Of a stretch of 41,124 nt of DNA, positions 24,527-33,048 are shown piece by piece. The notes under the pieces were generated by a model, which worked only from the letters and a program-made list of their open reading frames with translations, ran no database searches and had not been told where the DNA came from. Position 1 is the stretch's first letter; every line of letters starts with the position of its first letter. Source of the stretch: Bdellovibrionaceae bacterium UBA6502 (GTDB taxonomy: Bacteria > Bdellovibrionota > Bdellovibrionia > Bdellovibrionales > UBA840); contig DJMA01000047.1 in assembly GCA_002436415.1 (NCBI GenBank), forward strand, positions 1 through 41,124. The letters run 5' to 3'. The translations under genes and the position numbers were made by a program.

Positions 24527-26551
24527 TTGAAGAGTTTGAGTTTAAAAGCAAAAATATCTTATCTCGTTGTCGCTAGTTGTATAATCAGTGCATTTGCAGT
24601 GTTTTTAATTAGCACCAGTATCGCTAGAAAAGAATTAGTAAAAGCTTCTCAAAATCAGTTAGAATCCATTGCCAGTTTGGCTCAAAATCGCATCCAACAA
24701 TACTTCTTGCAAAGTAAAGAGTTTGCAGAGGTTTTGGGAGAAGATCGATTAGTTGAAGGTTTATTTTTAGCCTATGAAAGCGCTTTTTTTGCCGCAGGAT
24801 ACGAAATAGGTGAAGACAATGACATTGAACTAGCTGATTTTGCAACACAGGATGAAATCTACCAAGAGCGAGTCAAAGGACTCCTAAAAAATTATGGCTT
24901 CCACAATCTATTGCTGGCAAACATTGATGGGCAAATTATTTTCTCTGCCAACGTCAGCAATGAAAAGCAACTCCTAGGAAAAAGCCTATCTGATGGAAGC
25001 CTCGCTAACTCTCACCTATCTGAATGTTTTAACGAGAGTATGGACGGAGAGAAAAAGGAAGTTCGTTTTTACGACTTTACTTATGTTCCGCTAATTGATC
25101 GAACAAAAGCCATACTATGCATCAAAGCATTTGCCGAGTTTGAACACCTTTCCGAAGGAATTCAAGCTGGCGATAACTTAGGTGTAGTTATCGTCGAACT
25201 AAGCTTAAACGAGATCAATCAAATCCTCTCCAATCGCGCAGGCATGGGTGACACTGGACAAAGCTACTTGGTTGCTGATGACCGCCTACTTCGCTCAGAC
25301 TTATTTTTAAACCCAGAAATTTTTAATTCCAAAAACTCGATTAAAAACGGCTTAAAAATTGAGACCGCCAGTGTGGAAAACGCCATCGCAGGAAACTCCG
25401 GCTACCACATTACCACTGGTCCACTAGGTGAAGAAGTGGCCTCTGTCTACACAAGTCTAAATGTTTTTGGTAAACCCTGGGCACTTATTAGCGAAAAAAA
25501 TACTAGCGAAATTTTTGCGCCCATTAATTATATGATCACTCTCTCTTTTATAGGCATTGTGATCCTAGTTTTAATCGCCCTATTTGCTGCCAACTTTGTA
25601 GCAAAAGCCTTTGCTGATCCCCTAGCTCAAATCGTTAGTCAACTTTCAAAGTATGCGAAGGGCTTAGAGACTGACAGTGATGGAATGCGTTCTTCGGCCG
25701 AAAAACTTTCGGAAGCGGTAACCGAGCAATCTGCAGTAGTTGAAGAAACAAAAGCAGGATTAAATCGCATCATGGAAGGCTCCATTCAGAATTTAGAAGG
25801 AGCGCAAAAATCACAGGAAATTAGTGAAAATGTAAGCTCTGAAACTTCTAGCGCTCATATGCAAATGCAAAGCCTTGTAGAAGCCATGCATGAAATCAAA
25901 GACAGCTTTGATGGAATTAGTAAAATGGTTGATATCATCCAAGGCGTTGGCGATAAAACCGAAGTGATGAACAGCATCGCCTTCAAAACTCAAATGCTAA
26001 GCTTTAATGCCTCGATCGAGGCGGCTCGAGCCGGTGCCGCAGGGAGAGGTTTTGCCGTTGTGGCTCAAGAGGTAGGTCAATTGGCCGAAATGAGCTCGAA
26101 GGCTGCTACAGAAATTGAAGAAGCTATCAAACAAACTTTGAATCAAGTAGAAAGCCTCACTAGTTCTTCTAGATCTCATGTTTCTAGAGGAGAGCAACTC
26201 GTGTCAGAGACCTCTATGCTTTTGGATCGAGTGGTAAAAGGCACTGCTGTCGTAAAAGAATCGAGTGCTGATATTTTTAATAGCTCCACCGAACAATCCG
26301 ATGGCGTAAAAGAAATCAATGTTGCTGTAGACCAAATTTTAATCGCCGTAAATGCTGGGGAAAAAGAAGCTGTTCAAGCAAAGGAAAGAAGCCAACAGCT
26401 TGCCAAACAAGCAAGTGGCTTATCCGCCATTTCAGAAGCAATGCAAAAATTAATCTACGGCGGAAAAAACCTTCCCAATGAAAACAATGTCAGTAGCAAT
26501 GAGCCTAAAGAAAATAAAATTTTAAAAAAATTAAAAAGAAAAGCTGGCTAA
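24527..26551 (+). CDS. methyl-accepting chemotaxis protein
   Basis: Transmembrane chemoreceptor of about 674 residues. TM1 lies at about residues 8-30, the periplasmic sensor (large, dCache-like, with ANIDGQIIFSAN and GDTGQSYLVADDRLLRSD) at about 30-330, and TM2 at about 335-357. The signalling tip near 480 reads KTQMLSFNASIEAARAG, followed by GRGFAVVAQEVGQLAEMS. After TM2 only about 35 residues precede the first signalling helix, so a full HAMP domain seems absent. No CheR-binding pentapeptide at the C-terminus. The start is uncertain: TTG 24527 (with AAAGG about 10 bases before) fits the usual short N-terminus, TTG 24500 is possible. Third gene after porin and sCache. Confidence 0.9.
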   Translation: MKSLSLKAKISYLVVASCIISAFAVFLISTSIARKELVKASQNQLESIASLAQNRIQQYFLQSKEFAEVLGEDRLVEGLFLAYESAFFAAGYEIGEDNDIELADFATQDEIYQERVKGLLKNYGFHNLLLANIDGQIIFSANVSNEKQLLGKSLSDGSLANSHLSECFNESMDGEKKEVRFYDFTYVPLIDRTKAILCIKAFAEFEHLSEGIQAGDNLGVVIVELSLNEINQILSNRAGMGDTGQSYLVADDRLLRSDLFLNPEIFNSKNSIKNGLKIETASVENAIAGNSGYHITTGPLGEEVASVYTSLNVFGKPWALISEKNTSEIFAPINYMITLSFIGIVILVLIALFAANFVAKAFADPLAQIVSQLSKYAKGLETDSDGMRSSAEKLSEAVTEQSAVVEETKAGLNRIMEGSIQNLEGAQKSQEISENVSSETSSAHMQMQSLVEAMHEIKDSFDGISKMVDIIQGVGDKTEVMNSIAFKTQMLSFNASIEAARAGAAGRGFAVVAQEVGQLAEMSSKAATEIEEAIKQTLNQVESLTSSSRSHVSRGEQLVSETSMLLDRVVKGTAVVKESSADIFNSSTEQSDGVKEINVAVDQILIAVNAGEKEAVQAKERSQQLAKQASGLSAISEAMQKLIYGGKNLPNENNVSSNEPKENKILKKLKRKAG

Positions 26552-27283
26552 TTTTTTAAGTCATTTTTTATCTATCTACACTACCTAATTGCGCTTAGTA
26601 AAATCGGATCTCTGAATTAAACTTAGCTTTAATATAAGTCTTCAAAATCTCCTTTTACACTCCCTGAAAATTGAAACACAATATAAACAACTTAAAATTT
26701 TTAATAGTTTTAGGTCTCTACGCTATTTTTTAGTAGTCACAAACTGGCCCCTTTGATTGCGGATGAACTAGTGTTAAAGCTATGAACTTCTTTTCTGTAT
26801 TCAGTACAAAGAAAATTAAAACTCGGACATTTCCATTTAACAAAATACTTCCCCGCCTTTAATAAAGCCAATCCGCAATTAAGGGAGCCAGTTTACAATA
26901 GTCAAATGAAGCAACTTTTAATTTCTAAGAACTCCTCCACACATTTAAAAATATCTTTATAACTCTGCCCAAAATCAATCACCAAACTCCCTTTAAGTTC
27001 AAACCAAAATTAAAAGCATTCGCAAAGCTCTACTATTAATCTCCTTCTACGTGTTTTTAACCGCAGTTAAATTGAAGAGCCACAGCTCTAAAGCATTAAC
27101 ATAGAGGCATCCACACTTTAGGAACCAATTTTTTAAATGAAAGCAATTTCAAAGAAAGGGTTTTTTAAATAAAAACTACATAGATTTAAATCTAAAGCCT
27201 CTTTTGCGGAGCTAGAAAAATTGTCTCTTTACTTCTCTGACGAAACGCATTAAAAATCAGATTCTTAGCAAGCAGAGGAGTTT
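26552..27283. other. 732-bp intergenic region without a recognisable gene
   Basis: This is the longest non-coding stretch in the window. It is very AT-rich, with stops in all frames and no open frame with a ribosome-binding site. It holds the inverted-repeat element at 26741-26894 and a short hairpin AGAGC/GCTCT (27076-27089). No tRNA cloverleaf, rRNA or CRISPR was seen. It separates the porin-sCache-MCP operon from the yceD-rpmF-fab operon, so the promoter of the latter must be in its right-hand part. Confidence 0.6.
26741..26894. mobile_element. MITE-like element with 24-bp terminal inverted repeats
   Basis: The left end AAACTGGCCCCTTTG... (26741-26764) and the right end (26871-26894, complement AAACTGGCTCCCTTA...) match at 21 of 24 positions and both reach GCGGAT inward. 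A TTAAAG follows 9-10 bases further in on both sides, extending the similarity. TAGTCA occurs just outside each end (26734-26739 and 26899-26904), a possible target duplication. The 154-bp interior has no open frame. The ends remind me of IS21-family termini, but that is from memory. A solo hairpin-forming repeat is the alternative. Confidence 0.55.
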
Positions 27284-27841
27284 ATGAAAATCTCATTAAG
27301 CAAAATCAATAAAGACAAAGAGAGCTTCCACTTTACCGAAGAAAACCAAGAGTTTTCCGAGAGACTTTCTGACATATTGGGAAAAGCCAAGTTTGAAATT
27401 CAGCTTGAGGTCACAGAGCTTGGCGAAGCCATTGAAGCCAAAGGTCATTTCAAAGCAAAACCTCTGCTTGAATGCAGTTTCTGCGCTGAGGATTACCCTT
27501 ATAGCCTAAGCTTTGATTTTCAAGAATACTTGTTTCCAGAGGAAGCCAAACGCGCTGCAAAGCTATCTGGCGACGAAGAAGTTCACATCAAAAAAGCGGA
27601 CCTAGAAAATAAAAATGGAAACGATGTAAGTGTAATTGGTGATGAGTTTTTATTTTTAGACTATATCTACGATAAAGTGGGTTTCCACATCCCCTTCCAG
27701 GTTCCTTGTAAGGACAAGAAGGAATATTGTGAAAATTATACAAGCATTCAGTCTAAAATAGAGGCTTACAAGGCCCCAGAGGAAGTTTCTGAGAACCCAT
27801 TCGCAGCATTAAAAAGCTTGAAGGTTGACAAGAAGCATTAA
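27284..27841 (+). CDS. yceD: YceD/DUF177 family protein
   Basis: DUF177 proteins are encoded next to rpmF across bacteria and affect 23S rRNA accumulation. This 185-residue version has the ECSFCAEDYPYSLSFDFQEYLFP core and the Cys pairs C64/C67 and C142/C149, which could bind a metal. GAGGAG precedes the ATG at 27284. rpmF follows after 81 bp. Identity rests on the cysteine pattern, length and the conserved neighbour. Confidence 0.85.
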   Translation: MKISLSKINKDKESFHFTEENQEFSERLSDILGKAKFEIQLEVTELGEAIEAKGHFKAKPLLECSFCAEDYPYSLSFDFQEYLFPEEAKRAAKLSGDEEVHIKKADLENKNGNDVSVIGDEFLFLDYIYDKVGFHIPFQVPCKDKKEYCENYTSIQSKIEAYKAPEEVSENPFAALKSLKVDKKH

Positions 27842-27922
27842 TTTGCGCATAACACTTGAGATTATAGAGACAAAGAGGCATTTTAGTTGCCTTTGATATT
27901 ATTATATTTAGTGAGGTAGGAA

Positions 27923-28099
27923 ATGCCACAACCGAAAAGTAAAGTAAGTCGTTCAAGAAGAGGAATGCGTCGTAGTCACTCAGCAATTGAGCGTCCATCT
28001 GAAGCTAACTGCAGCAACTGTAATGCAATCATTGTTTCTCACCGTGTTTGCCCTGAGTGCGGTTACTACAAAGGTAAAGAAGTAGTTCGTAAGCACTAA
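27923..28099 (+). CDS. rpmF: 50S ribosomal protein L32
   Basis: A 58-residue zinc-ribbon ribosomal protein, reading MPQPKSKVSRSRRGMRRSHS at its start. Two CxxC pairs, C30/C33 (NCSNC) and C43/C46 (VCPECGYYKG), bind zinc. All features of bL32 are present, including the VPKRKTS-like basic N-terminus. GGTAGG lies before the ATG. The gene is first in the usual order before fatty acid synthesis genes, but plsX, which often follows it, is missing here. Confidence 0.97.
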   Translation: MPQPKSKVSRSRRGMRRSHSAIERPSEANCSNCNAIIVSHRVCPECGYYKGKEVVRKH

Positions 28100-28126
28100 T
28101 TTAAATTAGTGTTTACTACTTCTTTT
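28076..28126 (+). promoter_or_regulatory. long hairpin across the rpmF stop codon, possible attenuator
   Basis: Inner arms 28089-28102 and 28103-28116 pair over 14 bp with one G-U (GTAAGCACTAATTT with AAATTAGTGTTTAC). Outer arms AAAGAAGTA (28076-28084) and TACTTCTTT (28117-28125) add nine pairs across a GTTC bulge. The final arm ends in TTCTTTT. It could reduce readthrough from rpmF to fabH or protect the 3' end of the upstream message. Confidence 0.5.
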
Positions 28127-28144
28127 AAAGCAACGGACGTTTAA

Positions 28145-29134
28145 GTGTTTTCATCAAAGATTCTAGGTACTGGTAGCTATCTACCAGAAAAAATATTAAC
28201 AAACGCTGATATTGTTCAAAAAGTAGAAACCACTGAAGAGTGGATTTTCGACCGTACCGGAATCAAAACCCGTCACGTTGCTGCCGACGATCAAAACACA
28301 ACTGATCTTGCAAAAATTGCTGCCGAGAGAGCCATCGAAGCAGCTAATATAGATAAATCAAAAATTGATTGCGTTTTATTCGCAACAGTCTCCCCTGACC
28401 AAGTTATGCCTTCTGCTGCTTGCATGCTTCAAGCAAAACTCGGTTTACAGAGATGTGCAGCCCTAGATCTATCCGCGGCCTGTACTGGCTTCGTATACGC
28501 TCTTAGCGTTGCAGATCAATTTATCAAAACCGGCATGTACCAAAACATCTTAGTTGTAGGGGCTGAGGTACTCACTCGATACGTTAACTACGACGACCGA
28601 GACACTTGTATTTTGTTTGGTGACGGTGCTGGAGCCTTTGTTTTATCTCGCAACGAAGATGAAACTTCCAATGCTAAAATTTATTCCGCTCACCTTTATG
28701 CTGACGGCTACCTTGGCGATCTTTTTGAGCTTCCAGGAGGAGGCAGTGCCCATCCTGTGAGTGTTCCCATGATTCAAGAGGGTTTACACTATATGCGTAT
28801 GAAGGGCCGTGAGGTTTTTAAAAACGCAGTAAGATCTATGAACGATTGCTGTAAAGAGGCCTTAGAAGTCAACAATATGAGCGAACCTGATGTTCAATGG
28901 CTAATCCCCCACCAAGCCAACATCCGTATCATTGATGCTGTCGCTAAAAATTTTGGTATCAATAAAGAAAAAGTTATTATCAATATCCAAAGAACAGGTA
29001 ATACAAGTGCTGGGACAATTCCCATTGCTTTTGATGAAGCTGTTCGTGAAGGAAAAATCAAACGTGGGGATAAGATTCTGTTAGCGGCTTTTGGCGCAGG
29101 AATCACCTCCGGTAGTATGCTTCTAGAGTATTAA
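28145..29134 (+). CDS. fabH: beta-ketoacyl-ACP synthase III
   Basis: Condenses acetyl-CoA with malonyl-ACP to start fatty acid synthesis. The active-site cysteine C113 is in DLSAACTGFVYAL, the histidine near residue 256 in LIPHQANIRI and the asparagine near 286 in GNTSAGTIP; the C-terminus AAFGAGITSGSMLLEY is typical. Length is 329 residues. Start is GTG at 28145 with CGGA upstream. It heads the fabH-fabD-fabG-acpP-fabF cluster. Confidence 0.97.
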   Translation: MFSSKILGTGSYLPEKILTNADIVQKVETTEEWIFDRTGIKTRHVAADDQNTTDLAKIAAERAIEAANIDKSKIDCVLFATVSPDQVMPSAACMLQAKLGLQRCAALDLSAACTGFVYALSVADQFIKTGMYQNILVVGAEVLTRYVNYDDRDTCILFGDGAGAFVLSRNEDETSNAKIYSAHLYADGYLGDLFELPGGGSAHPVSVPMIQEGLHYMRMKGREVFKNAVRSMNDCCKEALEVNNMSEPDVQWLIPHQANIRIIDAVAKNFGINKEKVIINIQRTGNTSAGTIPIAFDEAVREGKIKRGDKILLAAFGAGITSGSMLLEY

Positions 29135-29148
29135 ACAAAGGGGTTCAT

Positions 29149-30087
29149 ATGCTTCAGGCCGTCGTTTTCCCAGGTCAAGGTAGTCAACACACAGGAATGA
29201 TCGAAGGGCTTTTTAAAGAGTCTCAAAACTGTAAAGATCTATTCAATGCTGCAAGTAAAATATGTGAAGTTAATTTTGAAGAACTCTTTTTTAATCCAGA
29301 CAAAAAAGACCAGCTAAATTTAACGGAAAACACTCAGCCAGCATTAGTTTTAGCCTCAGTAGCTTTATTTCGCGAGGCCATTGAGAGAAAGCGTCTTAAC
29401 CCGCATTTTGTAGCTGGCCACAGTCTTGGTGAGTACTCCGCTCTTGTGGCGGCCGAGAGCATTTCCTTTGAAGATGCTATTTATGCAGTAAAACAAAGAG
29501 GAAAGGCCATGCAAGAGGCTGTACCAGTTGGCCAAGGTGCTATGTTAGCTGTACTAGGAATGGAAGACGAGCAAGTTATTAAAATGTGTCAGTGGGTAGA
29601 GAAAGAAACCAATGAAGTTCTAAGTCCCGCTAATTTTAACTCCCCTGGCCAGATTGTAATTAGCGGAAGCGCTAAAGCCTGCGATTGGCTAAAAGAGAAT
29701 TTTAACAAAGAAGACTTTGGTAACCCGCGAAGACATAAATTCATCCCTTTAGCGGTTAGCGCGCCTTTCCACTGCTCCTTAATGATGCCTGCGCAAATAA
29801 AAATGCAAGAAGTCTTAGAGAAAATAGAAATCAAAAACGCAATCCTACCGGTTTTGCAAAACTTTGATGCAAGTTTGCAACAAGAGGCTGGAAAAATTAA
29901 GGAAAACTTAATCAAACAAGTCACTGGTGCCGTTCGATGGGTAGAAAGCATCCAACTAATGAAGCAAAAGGACATCAAAGAGATCAATGAATGCGGTCCT
30001 GGCAAGGTTTTAACGGGCCTAGTTAAAAAAATTGACTCCGAAAGCTTTTCAACATTCAATATCGAAGACATTGATAACACTAAGTAA
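29149..30087 (+). CDS. fabD: malonyl-CoA:ACP transacylase
   Basis: Loads malonate onto acyl carrier protein. VFPGQGSQHTGM opens the chain, the nucleophile serine near residue 92 is in AGHSLGEYSAL, the conserved QRGKAMQEAVP follows, and the catalytic histidine is in SAPFHCSLM. Length is 312 residues. AAAGGGG precedes the ATG. It lies 14 bp after fabH and 15 bp before fabG. Confidence 0.97.
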   Translation: MLQAVVFPGQGSQHTGMIEGLFKESQNCKDLFNAASKICEVNFEELFFNPDKKDQLNLTENTQPALVLASVALFREAIERKRLNPHFVAGHSLGEYSALVAAESISFEDAIYAVKQRGKAMQEAVPVGQGAMLAVLGMEDEQVIKMCQWVEKETNEVLSPANFNSPGQIVISGSAKACDWLKENFNKEDFGNPRRHKFIPLAVSAPFHCSLMMPAQIKMQEVLEKIEIKNAILPVLQNFDASLQQEAGKIKENLIKQVTGAVRWVESIQLMKQKDIKEINECGPGKVLTGLVKKIDSESFSTFNIEDIDNTK

Positions 30088-30102
30088 ATTTAGAGGAAAG
30101 CA

Positions 30103-30849
30103 ATGAGCTCTAGTCTAGAAAACAAAAACATCATTATCACTGGCGCCAGTCGCGGCATTGGCGCAGGAATCGCAAAGTATTTAGCGCAGCAAGGTGCTTG
30201 CCTTGGTATTAGTTACGCCAACTCCAAAGCGGCTGCGGAAGAGCTCTTAAAAAATCTAGATGGCGAAGGTCATTTTTTAGCGCAACTAGATATTTCCAAT
30301 GAAGAATCAGTGGATGCTTATTTTAAAGAGGCAAACAAACATTTTAACAATAAAATTGATGGCCTAGTTAATAATGCAGGCATTACCAAAGACCAAATTC
30401 TTTTAAGAATGAAGGCCGCAGAATTTGACGATGTCATTGCAACCAATTTGCGAGGAAGCTTTTTATGCAGTCAGAAGGTTCTAAAACCTATGATGAAGGC
30501 TCGTGGTGGAAGTATTGTTCATATCACCTCAGTGATTGGCCAAATGGGTAACGCTGGGCAGGCAAACTACGCAGCAAGTAAAGCCGGTACGGAGGCTTTT
30601 TCAAAAAGCTTAGCCAAGGAAATGGCTTCCCGTGGCGTCAGGTCCAACTGTATTGCTCCTGGCTATATTCAGACTGAAATGACAGAAGTTTTAGACGATA
30701 ATCAAAAAGAGAATATTTTAAGCAGTGTACCTATGAATCGCATGGGAAGCACAGAGGATATTGCCAAAGCAGTGCATTTTCTGCTAAGTGATGACTCAGA
30801 ATATATAACTGGACAAAGCATCGCCGTAAATGGCGGATTGTATATGTAA
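30103..30849 (+). CDS. fabG: 3-oxoacyl-ACP reductase
   Basis: NADPH-dependent short-chain reductase of the elongation cycle. The cofactor loop TGASRGIGAGIA is at residues 13-24, NNAG at 90-93, and the catalytic S143, Y156 and K160 are in ITSVIGQMGNAGQANYAASK. Length is 248 residues. AGAGGAA precedes the ATG. The order after fabD and before acpP is the common one. Confidence 0.97.
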   Translation: MSSSLENKNIIITGASRGIGAGIAKYLAQQGACLGISYANSKAAAEELLKNLDGEGHFLAQLDISNEESVDAYFKEANKHFNNKIDGLVNNAGITKDQILLRMKAAEFDDVIATNLRGSFLCSQKVLKPMMKARGGSIVHITSVIGQMGNAGQANYAASKAGTEAFSKSLAKEMASRGVRSNCIAPGYIQTEMTEVLDDNQKENILSSVPMNRMGSTEDIAKAVHFLLSDDSEYITGQSIAVNGGLYM

Positions 30850-30863
30850 TTTTGGAGGATTAA

Positions 30864-31109
30864 ATGATGACTGAAATCGATGGTAAACTGAAAGAGATTA
30901 TTGTTGAGCAATTGAGTGTAGATGAAGATCGTATTAAAGCAGAAAGCTCTTTCATCGATGACCTAGGTGCTGATAGCCTTGATATCGTTGAGTTGGTAAT
31001 GACAATGGAAGAAAAGTTTGACCTTGAAATTCCTGACGAAGACGCTGAAACTTTAAAGACTGTTGGTGATGCATTGACTTACCTTAAGTCTAAAGGAAAG
31101 GTTCATTAA
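30864..31109 (+). CDS. acpP: acyl carrier protein
   Basis: Carries growing acyl chains on a phosphopantetheine arm attached at S38 of GADSLDIVELVM. An acidic four-helix protein of 81 residues, of normal length. GGAGG lies six bases before the first ATG (30864); a second ATG follows at once and could also serve. Confidence 0.97.
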   Translation: MMTEIDGKLKEIIVEQLSVDEDRIKAESSFIDDLGADSLDIVELVMTMEEKFDLEIPDEDAETLKTVGDALTYLKSKGKVH

Positions 31110-31112
31110 TCT

Positions 31113-32390
31113 ATGAGTGACAATCGTTTTTTCAGAGCAAATTCAAAACCTCAAGCGCGCGTAGTTGTAACTGGATTAGGTTCACTTAGTCCAATTGGAA
31201 ACAACGTCAAAGAAAGTTTTGAGTCCGCTATTCATGGGCGCTCTGGAATTGCGAAAATCACCAGTTTTGATCCTGAAAACTTTGCCGCACAAATCGCAGG
31301 CGAAGTAAAAAACTTTGATCCAAGTTCCGTTCTAGATACCAAAGAACTAAAAAAAATGGATCGCTTTATTCAATTTGCAATGCTTGCCAGTGATGAGGCC
31401 CTGAAAGATTCAGGACTTGAAGTCACTGAGCAAAATGCAGAGAGAATAGGTTGTTTTATTGGAGTCGGAATGGGAGGCCTCCCTAAGATCCAAGAACAAC
31501 ATGATGTATTCTTAAAACGCGGTCCGGGAAGAATCAGCCCTTTCTTTATTCCAATGGTAATTAGTAACTTGGCTCCAGGCCACGTATCTATGCGCTACGG
31601 ATTAAAGGGACCTAATCTTACTCACACTTCAGCTTGCGCCAGCGGCGCTCATGCCATTGGTGAGGCTTACAACTACATCAAAAACGGTCATGCAGATGCG
31701 ATGATCGCTGGTGGTAGTGAATCAGTGGTTTGTGAAATGGCGATTGGCGGATTCTCTGCTATGAAAGCTTTATCCACAAGAAACTCCACTCCAAGTGAAG
31801 CGAGTCGTCCTTTTGATAAAGACAGAGATGGCTTTGTGTTGGGTGAAGGTGCTGGTATTTTAGTTTTAGAAAGCTTAGAAAGCGCTGAGAGACGTGGAGC
31901 AAAAATTTACGCAGAAATTCGTGGTTTTGGTTCTACATCAGATGCACATCATATGACTAACCCTGCTCCAGAAGGAGCTGGCGGAATGAGAGCGATGAAA
32001 ATGGCTCTTGAAGATGCTGAGCTTAACCCTGAAGAAATTGACTATATCAATGCCCATGGCACATCAACACCAGTCGGTGACGGACTTGAAAGCAAGGCCG
32101 TGATGAATCTATTTGGGGAGCATGCAAAAGACAGTTTATGGGTTAGTTCAACCAAAAGCATGACGGGTCACTTACTAGGTGCCGCGGGTTCTCTAGAGTC
32201 TGTGTTTTGCGTTAAAGCGATTGAGTCTAGCATTGTACCCCCTACTATCAATTTAGAAAATCCAAGTGAGGACTGCCCTCTTGATTATGTGGCATTGACA
32301 GCAAGAGAGAGAAAACTTAAAGCCGTTTTAAATAACAGCTTTGGCTTTGGTGGAACAAACGCAAGTTTGATTTTTACTTCAGTAGAATAA
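31113..32390 (+). CDS. fabF: beta-ketoacyl-ACP synthase II
   Basis: Elongating condensing enzyme. Cysteine C175 is in HTSACASGAHAIGEA, one histidine in NAHGTSTPVGD and the second in STKSMTGHLLGAAGS, with the C-terminal NNSFGFGGTNASL loop. The chain has 425 residues, with about 12 extra residues before RVVVTGLGSLSPIG. The start is 3 bp after acpP, and the only AGG-type signal is about 11 bases upstream, inside acpP, so translation is probably coupled. Confidence 0.97.
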   Translation: MSDNRFFRANSKPQARVVVTGLGSLSPIGNNVKESFESAIHGRSGIAKITSFDPENFAAQIAGEVKNFDPSSVLDTKELKKMDRFIQFAMLASDEALKDSGLEVTEQNAERIGCFIGVGMGGLPKIQEQHDVFLKRGPGRISPFFIPMVISNLAPGHVSMRYGLKGPNLTHTSACASGAHAIGEAYNYIKNGHADAMIAGGSESVVCEMAIGGFSAMKALSTRNSTPSEASRPFDKDRDGFVLGEGAGILVLESLESAERRGAKIYAEIRGFGSTSDAHHMTNPAPEGAGGMRAMKMALEDAELNPEEIDYINAHGTSTPVGDGLESKAVMNLFGEHAKDSLWVSSTKSMTGHLLGAAGSLESVFCVKAIESSIVPPTINLENPSEDCPLDYVALTARERKLKAVLNNSFGFGGTNASLIFTSVE

Positions 32391-32433
32391 GTATTTAACA
32401 AATAAACAACTAAATCATTTCACTTAGAAAAAC

Positions 32434-33048
32434 TTATGGTTTTTCGAGGACGATCAACAATCCTCCTGAATCTTCTATTTCTTTACGAAGAGCCTCTGCA
32501 CTTATATCTGGGCTCATATCCAAAATTAATTCCAACTGCAAAAACTTCATTCTTGTCTGCATATTAATTTTTATATAGCCAAAGTGATCGCCAAAAATTT
32601 TATAGAAAGATGTATTTTTCAAACCAGCATAAAACCCGTAGCCTTTTTTAAAGCTCTCTAAAATTGGCAACAGATTATCACTCACCAAATAGGACTTAAT
32701 CTCCTTAACTTTATATTTGTCTAGCAAATATTTACTGAGAATTTTTTGGTAGCCCTTGTTTCTACTATTAGTATGAGAGTACATAAAATCCACGGAAAGC
32801 ACAGCCCCATTGGTACTATATTGTAACTCTGCCTTTGTTTCTCCATTTCGTAGAACTTCTATTTGTTGATTGCCCATGATAGTCTTTGGGTCGCGCTCTT
32901 CTAATGGACGCTCAAAGATCACCTCATTCTCGCTTAGCCTTCCAGCAAGTGTATCAGAACCAGAAGAATACTCACATGGCAGAGCAAATGAGCTATTGGA
33001 GCTCATAAAAATTAAAAGAAAATAAAGAAAAAACAACCTATAGACCAT
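32434..33048 (-). CDS. secreted GNAT-like protein of unknown function
   Basis: A 204-residue protein with a signal peptide (about 1-22, ending SSFALP). The middle (ELQYSTNGAVLSVDFMYSHTNSRNKGYQKILSKYLLD) has the strand-then-R-x-K-G-Y-x-x-x-L pattern of the acetyl-CoA binding turn in GNAT acetyltransferases, and DNLLPILESFKKGYGFYAG resembles the following N-x-x-x-x-x-F-Y-x-x-x-G-F helix. Acetyl-CoA is not found outside the cytoplasm, so export makes catalysis doubtful. No ribosome-binding site is seen directly before the ATG. It converges on fabF. Confidence 0.6.
   Translation of the reverse strand: MVYRLFFLYFLLIFMSSNSSFALPCEYSSGSDTLAGRLSENEVIFERPLEERDPKTIMGNQQIEVLRNGETKAELQYSTNGAVLSVDFMYSHTNSRNKGYQKILSKYLLDKYKVKEIKSYLVSDNLLPILESFKKGYGFYAGLKNTSFYKIFGDHFGYIKINMQTRMKFLQLELILDMSPDISAEALRKEIEDSGGLLIVLEKP

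Noticed and set aside
32427..32445. GAAAAAC/GTTTTTC hairpin between fabF and the GNAT-like gene
   Set aside because: Short, AT-only stem that overlaps a stop codon, with no T-run; too weak to call.
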